A DNA stretch of 64,000 bases, from contig NZ_CP017147.1 in assembly GCF_001741865.1 (NCBI RefSeq), positions 2,285,001 to 2,349,000 of the forward strand. The letters run 5' to 3'. This document shows, piece after piece, positions 1-9,030 of the stretch (position 1 is its first letter; the number at the start of each line of letters is the position of its first letter). Source of the stretch: Bosea vaviloviae (lineage in GTDB: Bacteria; Pseudomonadota; Alphaproteobacteria; Rhizobiales; Beijerinckiaceae). The notes below the pieces were generated by a model, which saw only the letters and a list, made by a program, of their open reading frames with translations, made no database searches and had not been told where the DNA came from. A program made the translations under genes and the position numbers.

Positions 1-423
1 GCGGCGGCTGTGCTGGTCGGTTCGAAGAAGGGCGGCAAGGCGGCGGGCCTGAAGCCCCGCGCCCGCATCAAGGCCTTCGCCACCATCGGCTCCGATCTCG
101 CCTTGATGCTGACCGGCCCGGTCGATGTCACCGAGCTCGTGCTGCGCAAGGCCGGCATGACGGTCAAGGACATCGACCTGTTCGAGCTGAACGAGGCCTT
201 TTCCTCGGTCGTGCTGCGCTATCAGCAGGCTTTCGACATCGATGACGCCGTCCTCAACGTGAATGGCGGCGCGATCGCAATGGGCCATCCGCTAGGGGCG
301 ACCGGCGCGATGATCCTCGGCACCGTGCTCGACGAGCTGGAGCGCACCAACAAGAACACCGCGCTGGTGACCTTATGCGTGGCGGCCGGCATGGGCGTCG
401 CAACCATCATCGAACGGGTGTGA
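1..423 (+). CDS. fadA: Acetyl-CoA acyltransferase (thiolase), C-terminal part
   Basis: The gene is cut by the window edge; only the last ~140 residues are present. It would perform the thiolytic cleavage step of beta-oxidation, releasing acetyl-CoA. The C-terminal thiolase fold is clear: NEAFSSV, then [15 protein letters not shown] with the catalytic His, and [14 protein letters not shown] with the second catalytic Cys in the family's C-x-x-G-x-G region (here CVAAGMG). The FadJ/FadB-type partner follows on the same strand after about 220 bp, so the two probably form one degradation operon. Substrate chain length cannot be told from this fragment. Confidence 0.93.
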   Translation, partial: AAAVLVGSKKGGKAAGLKPRARIKAFATIGSDLALMLTGPVDVTELVLRKAGMTVKDIDLFELNEAFSSVVLRYQQAFDIDDAVLNVNGGAIAMGHPLGATGAMILGTVLDELERTNKNTALVTLCVAAGMGVATIIERV

Positions 424-430
424 GTTTCCC

Positions 431-630
431 CTTCTCCCCACCCATGTCGGATGTTTCCGATATGGGCACATGTAGTGCGAAAGTCGGGAACACCCGACTT
501 TCGATGGGAGAAGGTGGCCCGGCGTAGCCGGGTCGGATGAGGGAAGGACAACAATTTCACCCGAAGCATGGCGTGCGGACTTCCCTCATCCGCCTCGCTG
601 CGCTCGGCACCTTCTCCCCCAAGGGGAGAA
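431..630. repeat. Composite intergenic palindromic element (copy 1)
   Basis: The gap between fadA and the fadJ-like gene is filled by nested inverted repeats. An outer pair CCTTCTCCCC/GGGAGAAGG encloses a CCATGTCGG-TGTTTCC-CCGATATGG dyad and a 9-bp stem with a 4-nt loop (480-501, AAAGTCGGG/CCCGACTTT). A further GGATGAGGGAAGG and CTTCCCTCATCC pair spans 532-592. The same building blocks recur at 2938-3036, so this is a dispersed element and not a gene-specific regulator. It may sit in the fadA-fadJ transcript. Confidence 0.7.
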
Positions 631-646
631 GGCAGGGAGGCTACCA

Positions 647-2845
647 ATGAACCTCACCAATTTCCGCTTCGAAACCGATTCCGACGGCATCGCCACTGCG
701 ACCTGGGACATGCCCGGCCGCTCGATGAACGTCATCACGCCCGAATTGATGGGCGAGCTCGACCAGATCATCGACAAGGTCGCAGGCGATGAGGCGATCA
801 AGGGCTGCGTCATCACCTCCGGCAAGGAGAGCTTCTCCGGTGGCGCCGACCTCACCATGCTGCAGGGCCTGCGCGATCTCTTCGTCAAGCTGGCGAAGGA
901 GAAGGGCGAGCAGGTCGCGATGCAGAGCTTCTTCGACGAGAGCCGCAAGCTCTCGCTGCTCTACCGCAAGCTCGAGACCTGCGGAAAACCGTTCGCGGCG
1001 GCGATCCATGGAATCTGCCTGGGCGGCGCTTTCGAGCTGTCGCTCGCCTGCCAGTATCGCGTCGTCTCGGACGACGCCTCGACCCGCGTCGGCCTGCCCG
1101 AGATCAAGGTCGGGCTCTTCCCCGGCGCTGGAGGCACGCAACGCGTCTCGCGCCTGATGCAGACCGGTGACGCGCTGCAGATGATGTTCAAGGGCGAGCA
1201 GATCAAAGCCTTGCCGGCGCGCAATACCGGCCTTGTCCATGCGGTGGTGCCGCGTGACCAGCTCGTCGCCAACGCCAAGGAGTGGCTCAAGGCCAATCCA
1301 CAGGCCAAGGCGCCCTGGGACGATCCGAAATTCAAGCTGCCCTCCAACAAGCTCTATTCGCCGGCCGGCATGCAGATCTGGCCGCCGGCCAATGCGATCT
1401 ATCGCCGCGAGACCAACGACAATTACCCGGCCGCCCGCGCCATCCTCTCGGCGGTCTATGAGGGGCTGCAGCTGCCGATCGATCTCGCGCTGAAGGTCGA
1501 GAGCCGCTATTTCGCGAAAATCCTGCGGACGAAGGAGGCGGCCTCGATGATCCGCTCGCTCTTCGTCTCGATGCAGGAGCTCAACAAGGGCGCGCGCCGC
1601 CCCGCCGACGTGCCGCCGAGCAGGCTCAAAAAGGTCGGCGTCGTCGGCGCCGGCTTCATGGGCGCCGGCATCGCCTATGTCACGGCGCAGGCCGGACTCG
1701 AGGTCGTGCTGGTCGACCGCGATCAGGAGGCGGCCGACAAGGGCAAGGCCTATTCGCACAAGCTGGTCTCCGACCAGATCATGAAGGGGCGCGCCAAGAC
1801 GGCCGACCGGGACGCGCTGCTCGGGCGCATCAACGCCACCGCCGATTATGCCGCGCTGAAGGGCTGCGATCTCGTCGTCGAGGCCGTGTTCGAGGATCCC
1901 AAGGTCAAGGCCGAGGTCATCGCCAAGGTCGAGGCCGCGATCGGCCCGAAGGCGATCTTCGGCTCCAACACCTCGACCCTGCCGATCACGGGGCTGGCCG
2001 AACATAGCGGGCGGCCGAAGAATTTCATCGGCATCCACTTCTTCTCGCCGGTCGAGAAGATGCTGCTGGTCGAGATCATCATGGCCAAGAAGACCGGCAA
2101 GAAGGCGCTCGCCATGGCGCTCGACTTCGTCCGGGCCATCAAGAAGACGCCGATCGTGGTCAACGACACGCGCGGCTTCTACGCCAATCGCTGCGTCGGC
2201 AACTACATCCGCGAAGGCCATCTCATGCTGATGGAAGGCGTGCCGCCGGCGATGATCGAGCAGGCGGGCAAGCAGGCCGGCATGCCGGTCGGCCCGCTTT
2301 CCCTGAATGACGAGGTCGCGGTCGATCTCGCCTACAAGGTGCTGAAGGCGACCAAGGCGCAGCTTGGCGAGGGCGCGGTCGATCGGGCGCAGGAGAAGCT
2401 GCTGGCTGAGATGGTCGAGACGCATGGCCGGCTTGGCCGCAAGAACAAGAAGGGCTTCTACGATTATCCCGAAGCCGGGCCGAAGCGGCTCTGGCCGGGG
2501 CTGGCGGATCTGGTTGCGACGCATCTCGACCCCGAGAGCGTCGACATGCAGGAGCTCAAGCACCGCCTCCTGGTGACGCAGGCTCTGGAGGCGGCGCGCA
2601 CCTATGAGGAGGGCGTCGTCACCGATCCGCGCGAGGCCGATGTCGGCTCGATCATCGGCTTCGGCTTTGCGCCCTATTCGGGCGGGACGCTCTCCTACAT
2701 CGACAATATGGGCGCGGCCGCCTTCGTGAAGCTCTGCGAAGCCCTGGCGAAGAAGCATGGCGAGCGCTTCAAGCCGAACAAACAGCTCAAGCGCATGGCG
2801 AAGATGGGCGAGAGCTATTACGGCACGGCGAAGAAGGCGGCCTGA
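647..2845 (+). CDS. fadJ: Bifunctional enoyl-CoA hydratase / 3-hydroxyacyl-CoA dehydrogenase
   Basis: This is the multifunctional beta-oxidation alpha-subunit type (732 aa, normal for FadB/FadJ). The N-terminal crotonase domain (about 15-200) has GGADLTML as oxyanion-hole region, GICLGGAFELSLACQYR and LPEIKVGLFPGAGGTQR, which carry the two catalytic Glu positions. A Rossmann 3-hydroxyacyl-CoA dehydrogenase domain starts near 325 (VGVVGAGFMGAGIAYV, NAD loop), followed by IGIHFFSPVEKM with the catalytic His and two C-terminal helical domains. The ATG has a strong GGGAGG site six bases upstream. Its neighbour fadA supplies the thiolase. The FadB versus FadJ name is not settled by sequence. Confidence 0.93.
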   Translation: MNLTNFRFETDSDGIATATWDMPGRSMNVITPELMGELDQIIDKVAGDEAIKGCVITSGKESFSGGADLTMLQGLRDLFVKLAKEKGEQVAMQSFFDESRKLSLLYRKLETCGKPFAAAIHGICLGGAFELSLACQYRVVSDDASTRVGLPEIKVGLFPGAGGTQRVSRLMQTGDALQMMFKGEQIKALPARNTGLVHAVVPRDQLVANAKEWLKANPQAKAPWDDPKFKLPSNKLYSPAGMQIWPPANAIYRRETNDNYPAARAILSAVYEGLQLPIDLALKVESRYFAKILRTKEAASMIRSLFVSMQELNKGARRPADVPPSRLKKVGVVGAGFMGAGIAYVTAQAGLEVVLVDRDQEAADKGKAYSHKLVSDQIMKGRAKTADRDALLGRINATADYAALKGCDLVVEAVFEDPKVKAEVIAKVEAAIGPKAIFGSNTSTLPITGLAEHSGRPKNFIGIHFFSPVEKMLLVEIIMAKKTGKKALAMALDFVRAIKKTPIVVNDTRGFYANRCVGNYIREGHLMLMEGVPPAMIEQAGKQAGMPVGPLSLNDEVAVDLAYKVLKATKAQLGEGAVDRAQEKLLAEMVETHGRLGRKNKKGFYDYPEAGPKRLWPGLADLVATHLDPESVDMQELKHRLLVTQALEAARTYEEGVVTDPREADVGSIIGFGFAPYSGGTLSYIDNMGAAAFVKLCEALAKKHGERFKPNKQLKRMAKMGESYYGTAKKAA

Positions 2846-2886
2846 GCCTTCTCCGCTCGGATGAGGGAAGCCTCTCGACAGAAAAA

Positions 2887-2920
2887 GAAAAGGGTCGCGC
2901 GAGCGACCCTTTTCTCATTT
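2887..2920. terminator. Strong rho-independent terminator, bidirectional
   Basis: A perfect 12-bp stem, GAAAAGGGTCGC / GCGACCCTTTTC, closes a GCGA tetraloop and runs into T-rich sequence on the plus strand; the A-rich left side supplies U residues on the other strand. It lies 41 bp after the fadJ-like stop and between two convergent genes, so it can end both transcripts. Confidence 0.9.
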
Positions 2921-2937
2921 GCTTCACTGCGCCCGGC

Positions 2938-3036
2938 AGCTTCTCCCGCCCATGTCGGATGTTTCCGGCATGGGCCTGAACCGAGATGGGCATGAACTTT
3001 GCCAAGATCGGGCAAGCCCGATCTTGGCGGAGAGAA
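2938..3036. repeat. Composite intergenic palindromic element (copy 2)
   Basis: Same family as the element at 431-630: CTTCTCCCGCCC, then the CATGTCGGATGTTTCCGGCATG dyad, then a 12-bp perfect stem with a 4-nt CAAG loop (3001-3028, GCCAAGATCGGG / CCCGATCTTGGC), closing with GGAGAGAAGG. This copy looks more complete in its middle part than copy 1. Confidence 0.7.
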
Positions 3037-3045
3037 GGAATGCAC

Positions 3046-4386
3046 TCAGGCTGCCACTGCCCGGATCCCCCGGCGCAGCTTATCGACCAGCTCCCCGATT
3101 TGGCTTTCGGTGATGATCAGCGGCGGCGAGAAGGCGATCGTGTCGGCGGCGGTGCGGACCATCAGCCCTTCCTCGCGGAAGAGGCGGTCCATCGCCTCGA
3201 AGGCGCGCTTGCCGACACCGTCGGCCCGCGGCGCGAGATCGATGGCGCCGACGATCCCGACCTGACGGATGTCGACCACATTTGGCTCGCCCTTCAACGT
3301 CATCAGGGCGTCGGCCCAGGCCGGCTCCATCTCGCGGGCGCGCTCGAACAGGCCTTCTTCGCGGTAGACGTCGAGCGTCGCCAGGCAGGCGGCGGCCGCC
3401 AGCGGATGGCCAGAATAGGTGTAGCCGTGGAACAGCTCGATGGCGTTGTCGGGGCCGTTCATGAAGGCATCGTAGATGTGCTTGCGCACGATCACGCCAC
3501 CCATCGGCACGGTCCCCGAAGTCACGCCCTTGGCGAAGGTGATCATGTCGGGGATGACGCCGTAACGCTCGGCGGCGAAGGCATAACCGAGGCGGCCGAA
3601 GCCGGTGATGACCTCGTCGAAGATCAAGAGAATGCCATGCTTGTCGCAGAGTTCGCGCAAGCGCTTGAGATAGCCCTTCGGAGCCGGCAGCCCGCCGGTC
3701 GAGCCGGCCATCGGCTCGACGATCACGGCGGCGATGGTCGAGCCGTCATGCAGCGCGACGATGCGATCGAGATCATCGGCGAAATGTGCGCCGTAATCCG
3801 GCTCGCCCTTGCTGAAGGCCTGCTTCTCGCGGTCATAGGTATGCGGCAAATGGTCCGTGCCGGCGAGCAGGCTGCCGAAGAATTTGCGGTTGTTGACCAT
3901 GCCGCCGACCGAAATGCCGCCGAAGCCGACGCCGTGGTAGCCGCGCTCGCGGCCGATCAGGCGGGTCTTCGAGCCCTTTCCGGTGACGTTCCAATAGGCG
4001 AGCGCGATCTTCAGCGCGGTGTCCGCGGCTTCCGAGCCGGAGCCGGCGAAGAAGACATGGTCGAGATCACCCGGCGCCAGGGAGGCGATGCGCGCGGCGG
4101 CCGCAAAGACCTTGGGATGGCCGAACTGAAAGGAAGGTGCGAAATCGAGCTCCTCGGCCTGGGCCTGGATAGCCTGGATGATCGGCTTGCGGGCGTGGCC
4201 GGCATTGCAGCACCACAGCCCTGCCGTTCCGTCCATCACCGGCTTTCCTTCCGGCGTGTAATAGAACATCCCCTCGGCGCGCGCGATCATGCGCGGGTTC
4301 TGCTTGAACGAGCGGTTGGCCGTGAACGGCATCCAAAAGGCTTCGAGATTGTTCGGCGTGCCCAGCGGCTGCGTGGCGGATGTCAT
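3046..4386 (-). CDS. Omega-amino acid:pyruvate aminotransferase (class III)
   Basis: PLP-dependent class III transaminase (446 aa). It closely follows the beta-alanine:pyruvate transaminase pattern: N-terminal FWMPFTANRSFKQNPRM and DGTAGLWCCNAGHARKP, the GSGSEAADTALKIA cofactor-phosphate loop, DEVITGFGRLG, and the PLP lysine in TFAKGVTSGTVPMGG. It should move the amino group of beta-alanine or another omega-amine to pyruvate, in the cytoplasm. ATG at 4386 has GAGG nine bases upstream; a TTG one codon earlier is possible. It stands alone, facing away from the following gene. Exact amine substrate is not resolved. Confidence 0.88.
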   Translation of the reverse strand: MTSATQPLGTPNNLEAFWMPFTANRSFKQNPRMIARAEGMFYYTPEGKPVMDGTAGLWCCNAGHARKPIIQAIQAQAEELDFAPSFQFGHPKVFAAAARIASLAPGDLDHVFFAGSGSEAADTALKIALAYWNVTGKGSKTRLIGRERGYHGVGFGGISVGGMVNNRKFFGSLLAGTDHLPHTYDREKQAFSKGEPDYGAHFADDLDRIVALHDGSTIAAVIVEPMAGSTGGLPAPKGYLKRLRELCDKHGILLIFDEVITGFGRLGYAFAAERYGVIPDMITFAKGVTSGTVPMGGVIVRKHIYDAFMNGPDNAIELFHGYTYSGHPLAAAACLATLDVYREEGLFERAREMEPAWADALMTLKGEPNVVDIRQVGIVGAIDLAPRADGVGKRAFEAMDRLFREEGLMVRTAADTIAFSPPLIITESQIGELVDKLRRGIRAVAA

Positions 4387-4505
4387 CAAGGCGTCCTCGT
4401 GGGGTTAAGCGTCTCTCAACCTAACAGTACGATCCGGGGTGTAAATCGTCGTCGCATCGGGGCATCCCTGCGCGCCACGAGAGTCGGCTCGCGATTCTTT
4501 GCCGG

Positions 4506-6353
4506 ATGACGTTACGTCGGGTCTGGGCTAGTCTGAACAAGGGGAGTGACAAACTGGGCCCGACCCCGATGGTCTCAAGCGGTCAAGCCGGCGTCAGGCT
4601 GGACGAGCGAAGAGCCGCAGTGATTCGCGCGGGGCTCGATCGCGTCCTGGCTTCGGACTTGTTCCGCGGTGCGCCGCAGCTCTCCGCCTTCCTGACCTTC
4701 ATTGTCGATCGCGCGCTCGACGGGCGCAGCGCCGAGCTGAAGGGGTACACCGTGGCGGTGGAGGCCTTCGGCCGCCCGCCCGATTTCGATCCGCAATCGG
4801 ACCCGATCGTGCGCGTCGAGGCGGGCCGCCTGCGCAAGGCGCTCGGGCAATATTATCTCGGCGAGGGCGCCGCCGACCCGGTTCGCATCGCGATCCCGGT
4901 CGGCGCCTATGTGCCGGCATTCGAGGTCGATGAGCGCGCCGTGCTCGAAGCCGAGCCCGCGACCGCGGCGGCGGGCGATGCCGCGGCGCAGAAGGGCGCG
5001 CCCCGGCGTCCCGACGCCACCGTCTCGCGTCGCTGGCTGCTGGGCGCCGGCCTGGCGCTCCTGCTCGGATTGGCGTCGCTGGCCTCCTGGTATCGTATCA
5101 GGGACGACGAGCCGCCGGTGCCCGGCGCACGCTCCTTGCAGCCGAGCGTTCCGGTCGAGCGGGCGGTGAAGCCGACGGCGTCCACCGCCGCGGCGCATCT
5201 GCCCGTCATGGCGATCGTGATCGGCGAGTTGCCGCCTGACCCCATGGCGAACGAGATCGCGCGCCGGTTCGTGGCGCTTCTGGCTGACGCGATCGCCGGC
5301 TTCGACGATCTCGTCACCGTGAAGGCCCCGCTCGACCCGCGTGCGACGACGGTCGATGCCGACTACGTCTTCGAGCTGAGCGCGACACGTTTCGGCGATG
5401 TCATTGAGAGCGCGGCGAGACTGCGCGCGGTCAAGGATGGGCGCATCGTCTGGACCGGCTCCAGCAACAGGAAGTTCCGGTTCAATGCAGAAGATCCCGA
5501 ATTGCCGGAAATCGCCCGGCGCCTGGCGATCCGCCTGGCCGAGCCGTTTGGCGTCATCCATGCCGATTTCAGGCAGTCCTCGATCATGTCGCCCGCGATG
5601 CGCTGCATCTTCCAAGCGCTCGATTTCCGCCTGACGATGAAGGCCGAGGACCATCTGGCGGCGCGCACCTGCCTGGAGGGTGTGCTCGAGAAGGATCCGA
5701 ACTTTCACGCGGCCTGGTCGCAGCTCGCCCTCCTGACCCTCGACGAATACACTGCCGGCCTGAATCTCCAGTCCGGCCCGCCGCTCGACCGGGCGCTGAG
5801 CGCGGCGATGAACGCAGTTCGCCTGGCGCCATCGAGCGCCCGCGCCCAGCAGGCGATGATGGACGTGCTCTTCGCGCGCGGGCAGCCCGACGAGGCGCTG
5901 GCAGCTGGCCGCGAGGCCTTGACGCGCAACCCCTATGATCCCGACATCATGGCTGATCTCGGGGCGCGTTTCGTCCAGCTCAACCGCTCGGCCGAAGGCC
6001 TGCCCTTACTGGAACGGGCGGTCTCGCTCAGCCGCGGTCGGCCGCCCTGGTATGATTTCTACGCCTTTCTGGGCGCGCGGCTGACCGGCGCCAACAAACA
6101 TGCCGAAAGTCATGCCGCCCGGCTCCTGGCGAATGAAGGGCCGCTGAGCCTGCTGGGACGCGCGCTGCATTATGCCGGAGCCGGAGACCAGGCTGGATTC
6201 GCCGCCGCGGTGTCGGGCCTCGCCGAGGCGTCCCCGTTGTTTCGCGTCGATCCGCGCCTCTTCCTCGAGCGCCGGGGTTTCAGCCCTCCGGTCATAGAAC
6301 GGATCATGAGCGATCTGGGACCGACGATCTTGGACCTGATCAAGCGGCCCTGA
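4506..6353 (+). CDS. Membrane-anchored TPR protein with conserved N-terminal cytoplasmic domain
   Basis: 615 aa. Residues ~35-140 hold a domain widespread in Rhizobiales (LFRGAPQLSAFLTFIVDRAL, LKGYTVAVEAFGRPPDFDPQ, SDPIVRVEAGRLRKAL). It often heads adenylate-cyclase-like or TPR proteins and resembles a regulatory module. A Pro/Ala linker leads to one transmembrane helix (~177-196, WLLGAGLALLLGLASLASW), then a ~400-residue outer part with TPR-like helical pairs (about 380-560). No enzymatic motif was found. An N-in topology would put the TPRs in the periplasm. A later ATG at 4569 is an alternative start, and neither has a good ribosome site. Function unknown; a signal-relay role is inference. 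Confidence 0.72.
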   Translation: MTLRRVWASLNKGSDKLGPTPMVSSGQAGVRLDERRAAVIRAGLDRVLASDLFRGAPQLSAFLTFIVDRALDGRSAELKGYTVAVEAFGRPPDFDPQSDPIVRVEAGRLRKALGQYYLGEGAADPVRIAIPVGAYVPAFEVDERAVLEAEPATAAAGDAAAQKGAPRRPDATVSRRWLLGAGLALLLGLASLASWYRIRDDEPPVPGARSLQPSVPVERAVKPTASTAAAHLPVMAIVIGELPPDPMANEIARRFVALLADAIAGFDDLVTVKAPLDPRATTVDADYVFELSATRFGDVIESAARLRAVKDGRIVWTGSSNRKFRFNAEDPELPEIARRLAIRLAEPFGVIHADFRQSSIMSPAMRCIFQALDFRLTMKAEDHLAARTCLEGVLEKDPNFHAAWSQLALLTLDEYTAGLNLQSGPPLDRALSAAMNAVRLAPSSARAQQAMMDVLFARGQPDEALAAGREALTRNPYDPDIMADLGARFVQLNRSAEGLPLLERAVSLSRGRPPWYDFYAFLGARLTGANKHAESHAARLLANEGPLSLLGRALHYAGAGDQAGFAAAVSGLAEASPLFRVDPRLFLERRGFSPPVIERIMSDLGPTILDLIKRP

Positions 6354-6505
6354 TCCGTCTTCGCGGCGTGGTCCACTGTTTTTCCTGCATTTACAGCCGC
6401 AAAGCCCCCACCCGGCGCTCGCAAGCGGCCCGACCTATGGTTAAGGTTGCGGAACGCCCGTGATTCGCCGATTCGTCCCGATCAACCCAACGCGCGAATG
6501 CTGCC

Positions 6506-7963
6506 TTGGCCCCTGTCCGCTTGAATGCATTGCCCCCTCTCGCCGCAGCCGTCACAGGTGTTTCGGCCGGCGCGATTGCGACTTTGCTGCTACCGGGCGG
6601 ATTGGGAGCAGCGGCGGGACTGCTGCTCTGCGGTGGCGGGTTGGTCGGCATGGCCCGGCTCTATGAGCGCCGCCTGCTTGTGCAGCGCGAGCAGATCTTC
6701 GCTGGCCTCGGTGAGGTCAAGGTCAGACTCGCCACCAACGCCATTCGGCTGGACAACCTGTCGCAGCGCGTCGAACAGATGCCGATGCGCGAGGCCGACG
6801 CGGCGCCGGCGCGCGCCGCGATCAACGAATTGACGGCCGAGGTCGGTCTGCTCGGCGATCTCATCCATCAGGTCGCGACCACGCTCGCCGACCACGACGC
6901 CCAATTGATCGTGGCGCAAGCCCGCCAGGCGGCGCCTCTCGCCAAGCCTGCGCCGGTTCCGGTGATCGATCCGGAGGCCGCGCGCCAGGCCCGGCTCGAC
7001 GCGATCGCGGCCGAACGCGAGGAGGCCGAGCGCGCCGCCGAACGTAGCGCCGCCGACAAGCGCGCTGCCGTGATCAGTACGGCCTTGTCCGAGGGCAAGG
7101 TCGAGGTGCATCTGCAGCCGATCGTGCAATTGCCGCAGCGGCGCACGCGCGGCTACGAGGCGTTGGTGCGCCTGCGGGTCGACGAGAACACGCTGCTCCT
7201 GCCCGAGGATTTCCTGTCGATCGTCGAGCAGCGCGGCTTCGGTCCGACGCTCGATGCGCTGGTGCTGACGCGCGCTCTGGCGATTGCGCGCCATCTCGGC
7301 ACGAAGCAGGGCGGGCTCTTCGTCTCCTGCAATTTCAGCGAGGCGACCTGGAGTTCGTCCAAGGCGCTGGCGACGCTGTCGCGCATTCTCGACAAATATC
7401 GCGAGCACAATGGCCACCTCGTGGTGGAGATGCCGCAGCGCGTCTTCCGTGCGCTGGACCCGGCGAGTCTGGGATTGCTCGGCGCGATGTCGGCCAATGG
7501 CGTGCGTTTCGCGCTCGACCAGGTCGCCGATCTCAGGCTCGATCCCATCGCGCTGTTCGATCGCGGCATTCGCTTCGTCAAGGCGCCCGCGACGCTGTTC
7601 CAGGCCGAGATGGCCGGTGAGGGTTCGCTCGACATCGCGGCTGGTGATTTGGCGTCGATGATGGCGCGGGCCTCGATCGCGCTGGTCGCGGACGAGATCG
7701 CCGACAACCCGACCGTCGCGGACATGATCGAGCTCGGCATCACCTATGCGCAGGGCCTGATCTTCTCGCCGCCGCGCCCGGTGAAGCCAGAGGTCTTCGC
7801 CGAGCCGGAGGCCGCGCCGCCCACTGCCGCAAGCGAAGCCGCGCCGCAGCGTCCCACCGCCGAGGTCCTCGGCTATCCGCCGCCGCCTGCGAGCCCGGCG
7901 CAGGACGAGGCCAAACCCGAACGTCAGTCGTTCCGTTCCGTGCTGCGCCGCGCCAGCGCCTGA
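6506..7963 (+). CDS. TipF-like degenerate EAL-domain protein
   Basis: 485 aa: hydrophobic N-terminus (about 10-50, one or two membrane passes), coiled-coil/Ala-Glu-rich middle (about 60-190), EAL domain (about 190-425) and a Pro-rich tail. The signature GYEALVRLR keeps E-A-L, and SCNFSEA, FVKAP and YAQGLIFSPP keep Asn, Lys and Gln. The metal-binding DD pair is DQ (ALDQVADLRL) and the E-x-T-E site is VEMPQ, so phosphodiesterase activity is unlikely. QPIVQLPQRRTR and DQV-DLRL match my memory of TipF, a c-di-GMP receptor that promotes flagellum assembly in Caulobacter. No ATG is available before the membrane segment; TTG at 6506, 6521 or 6530 must be used. Confidence 0.75.
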   Translation: MAPVRLNALPPLAAAVTGVSAGAIATLLLPGGLGAAAGLLLCGGGLVGMARLYERRLLVQREQIFAGLGEVKVRLATNAIRLDNLSQRVEQMPMREADAAPARAAINELTAEVGLLGDLIHQVATTLADHDAQLIVAQARQAAPLAKPAPVPVIDPEAARQARLDAIAAEREEAERAAERSAADKRAAVISTALSEGKVEVHLQPIVQLPQRRTRGYEALVRLRVDENTLLLPEDFLSIVEQRGFGPTLDALVLTRALAIARHLGTKQGGLFVSCNFSEATWSSSKALATLSRILDKYREHNGHLVVEMPQRVFRALDPASLGLLGAMSANGVRFALDQVADLRLDPIALFDRGIRFVKAPATLFQAEMAGEGSLDIAAGDLASMMARASIALVADEIADNPTVADMIELGITYAQGLIFSPPRPVKPEVFAEPEAAPPTAASEAAPQRPTAEVLGYPPPPASPAQDEAKPERQSFRSVLRRASA

Positions 7964-7989
7964 GCGTCGGCATGGGCCCTGGCCCTGCG

Positions 7990-8034
7990 AGCTTCATCGG
8001 TGCAAGTTTCATGGGTGCAAGTCTCATGGGTGCA
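7990..8034. repeat. Three 15-bp tandem repeats
   Basis: Three adjacent units AGCTTCATCGGTGCA, AGTTTCATGGGTGCA and AGTCTCATGGGTGCA lie just after the EAL-gene stop and in the leader of the HAD hydrolase. They are near-identical with no spacer, as expected from replication slippage. This is one of a series of such repeats in the window. Confidence 0.85.
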
Positions 8035-8150
8035 TAAGAGCCCGACGCCGAGAAGCGGTTGTCATTTTCCGGCATCATGCTTTTCCTTGAGGCGGTAGAA
8101 TCTTCTTTCAGGCGATAGAACCTGCCGACGCCATCCGGAGTGACCACGAC

Positions 8151-9020
8151 TTGCCGCCATCGAAGAGCAAAGCCACCACGGCCCTGACCGGCTTTTCCGA
8201 GATCGCCGACCGGTTCGATCTCTGCCTCTGCGATGTCTGGGGCGTGGTCCATAACGGCGTCGTAGCGCATCGCGGCGCCGTCGAGGCGCTGGTCGCTGCT
8301 CGGCAGCGCGGCGTCTTCGTCGTCCTCGTCACCAACGCGCCGCGCCCGCGCGCCGAAATCGAGCGCCAGCTCGCCGGGTTCAACGTGCCGAAGGACGCCT
8401 GGGACGCGATCGTGACCTCCGGCGATGTCTGCCGCGCCTTGATCCAGGAGCGCGCCGGTGAGCCGGTCTTCATGCTCGGCCCTGACCGCGACCTGCCGTT
8501 GGTCGCCGGGCTGGATGCTCCGCGCGTCGGGCCGGCAGAGGCGAATTACGTGCTCTGCACCGGTCTGTTCGACGACGAGACCGAGACGGCTGAGAGCTAT
8601 GCCGGCATGCTGGCCGACTTCGCCCGGCGCGAACTCACCCTGATCTGCGCCAATCCCGATCTGGTGGTCGATCGGGGAGGGCGCATCGTGCCTTGCGCGG
8701 GCTCGATCGCGCTTGCCTATGAAGAGGTCGGCGGCAAGGTCATCTATGCCGGCAAGCCGCACCAGCCGATCTACGAGATGGCGGTCGCGATCATGGAGAG
8801 GGAGCGTGGCGTGCCGGCCGAGCGATCACGCATCTGCGGCATCGGCGATGCGATCCGCACCGACATCGCCGGAGCCAACGGCTTTGGCGCGACGAGCGTC
8901 ATGGTGCTGGCCGGGATCCATGCGCAGGACCTGCTCGAGGCGTCCTGGGAGCACAGGCATGATTGGTTCGCCGAGCAGAGCCACCGGCCTGATTATGCGC
9001 TGCCGCACCTGGTGTGGTGA
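8151..9020 (+). CDS. HAD-superfamily class IIA hydrolase (TIGR01459 type)
   Basis: 289 aa sugar-phosphatase-like HAD protein. The nucleophile motif is LCDVWGVVHNG (DxWGV-x-H-x-G, typical of TIGR01459), the second motif is VTNAPRPRAEI, the class IIA cap follows, then GKPHQPIYEMA with the motif-III Lys, and GIGDAIRTDIAGANGFGA for the acidic motif. It should be a cytosolic phosphatase acting on a small phosphorylated metabolite, substrate unknown. The start is TTG with CCGGAG about ten bases upstream; no in-frame ATG exists earlier. In related genomes this gene usually precedes the maoC-ribF-ileS run, as here. Confidence 0.85.
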   Translation: MPPSKSKATTALTGFSEIADRFDLCLCDVWGVVHNGVVAHRGAVEALVAARQRGVFVVLVTNAPRPRAEIERQLAGFNVPKDAWDAIVTSGDVCRALIQERAGEPVFMLGPDRDLPLVAGLDAPRVGPAEANYVLCTGLFDDETETAESYAGMLADFARRELTLICANPDLVVDRGGRIVPCAGSIALAYEEVGGKVIYAGKPHQPIYEMAVAIMERERGVPAERSRICGIGDAIRTDIAGANGFGATSVMVLAGIHAQDLLEASWEHRHDWFAEQSHRPDYALPHLVW

Positions 9021-9030
9021 GGGAGCGTAC

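Noticed and set aside
641..2758. 705-codon minus-strand open frame
   Set aside because: Antisense shadow of the fadJ-type gene, with the low-complexity composition typical of codon-phase shadows.
2986..4509. 507-codon plus-strand open frame
   Set aside because: Antisense to the class III aminotransferase; no recognisable motif.
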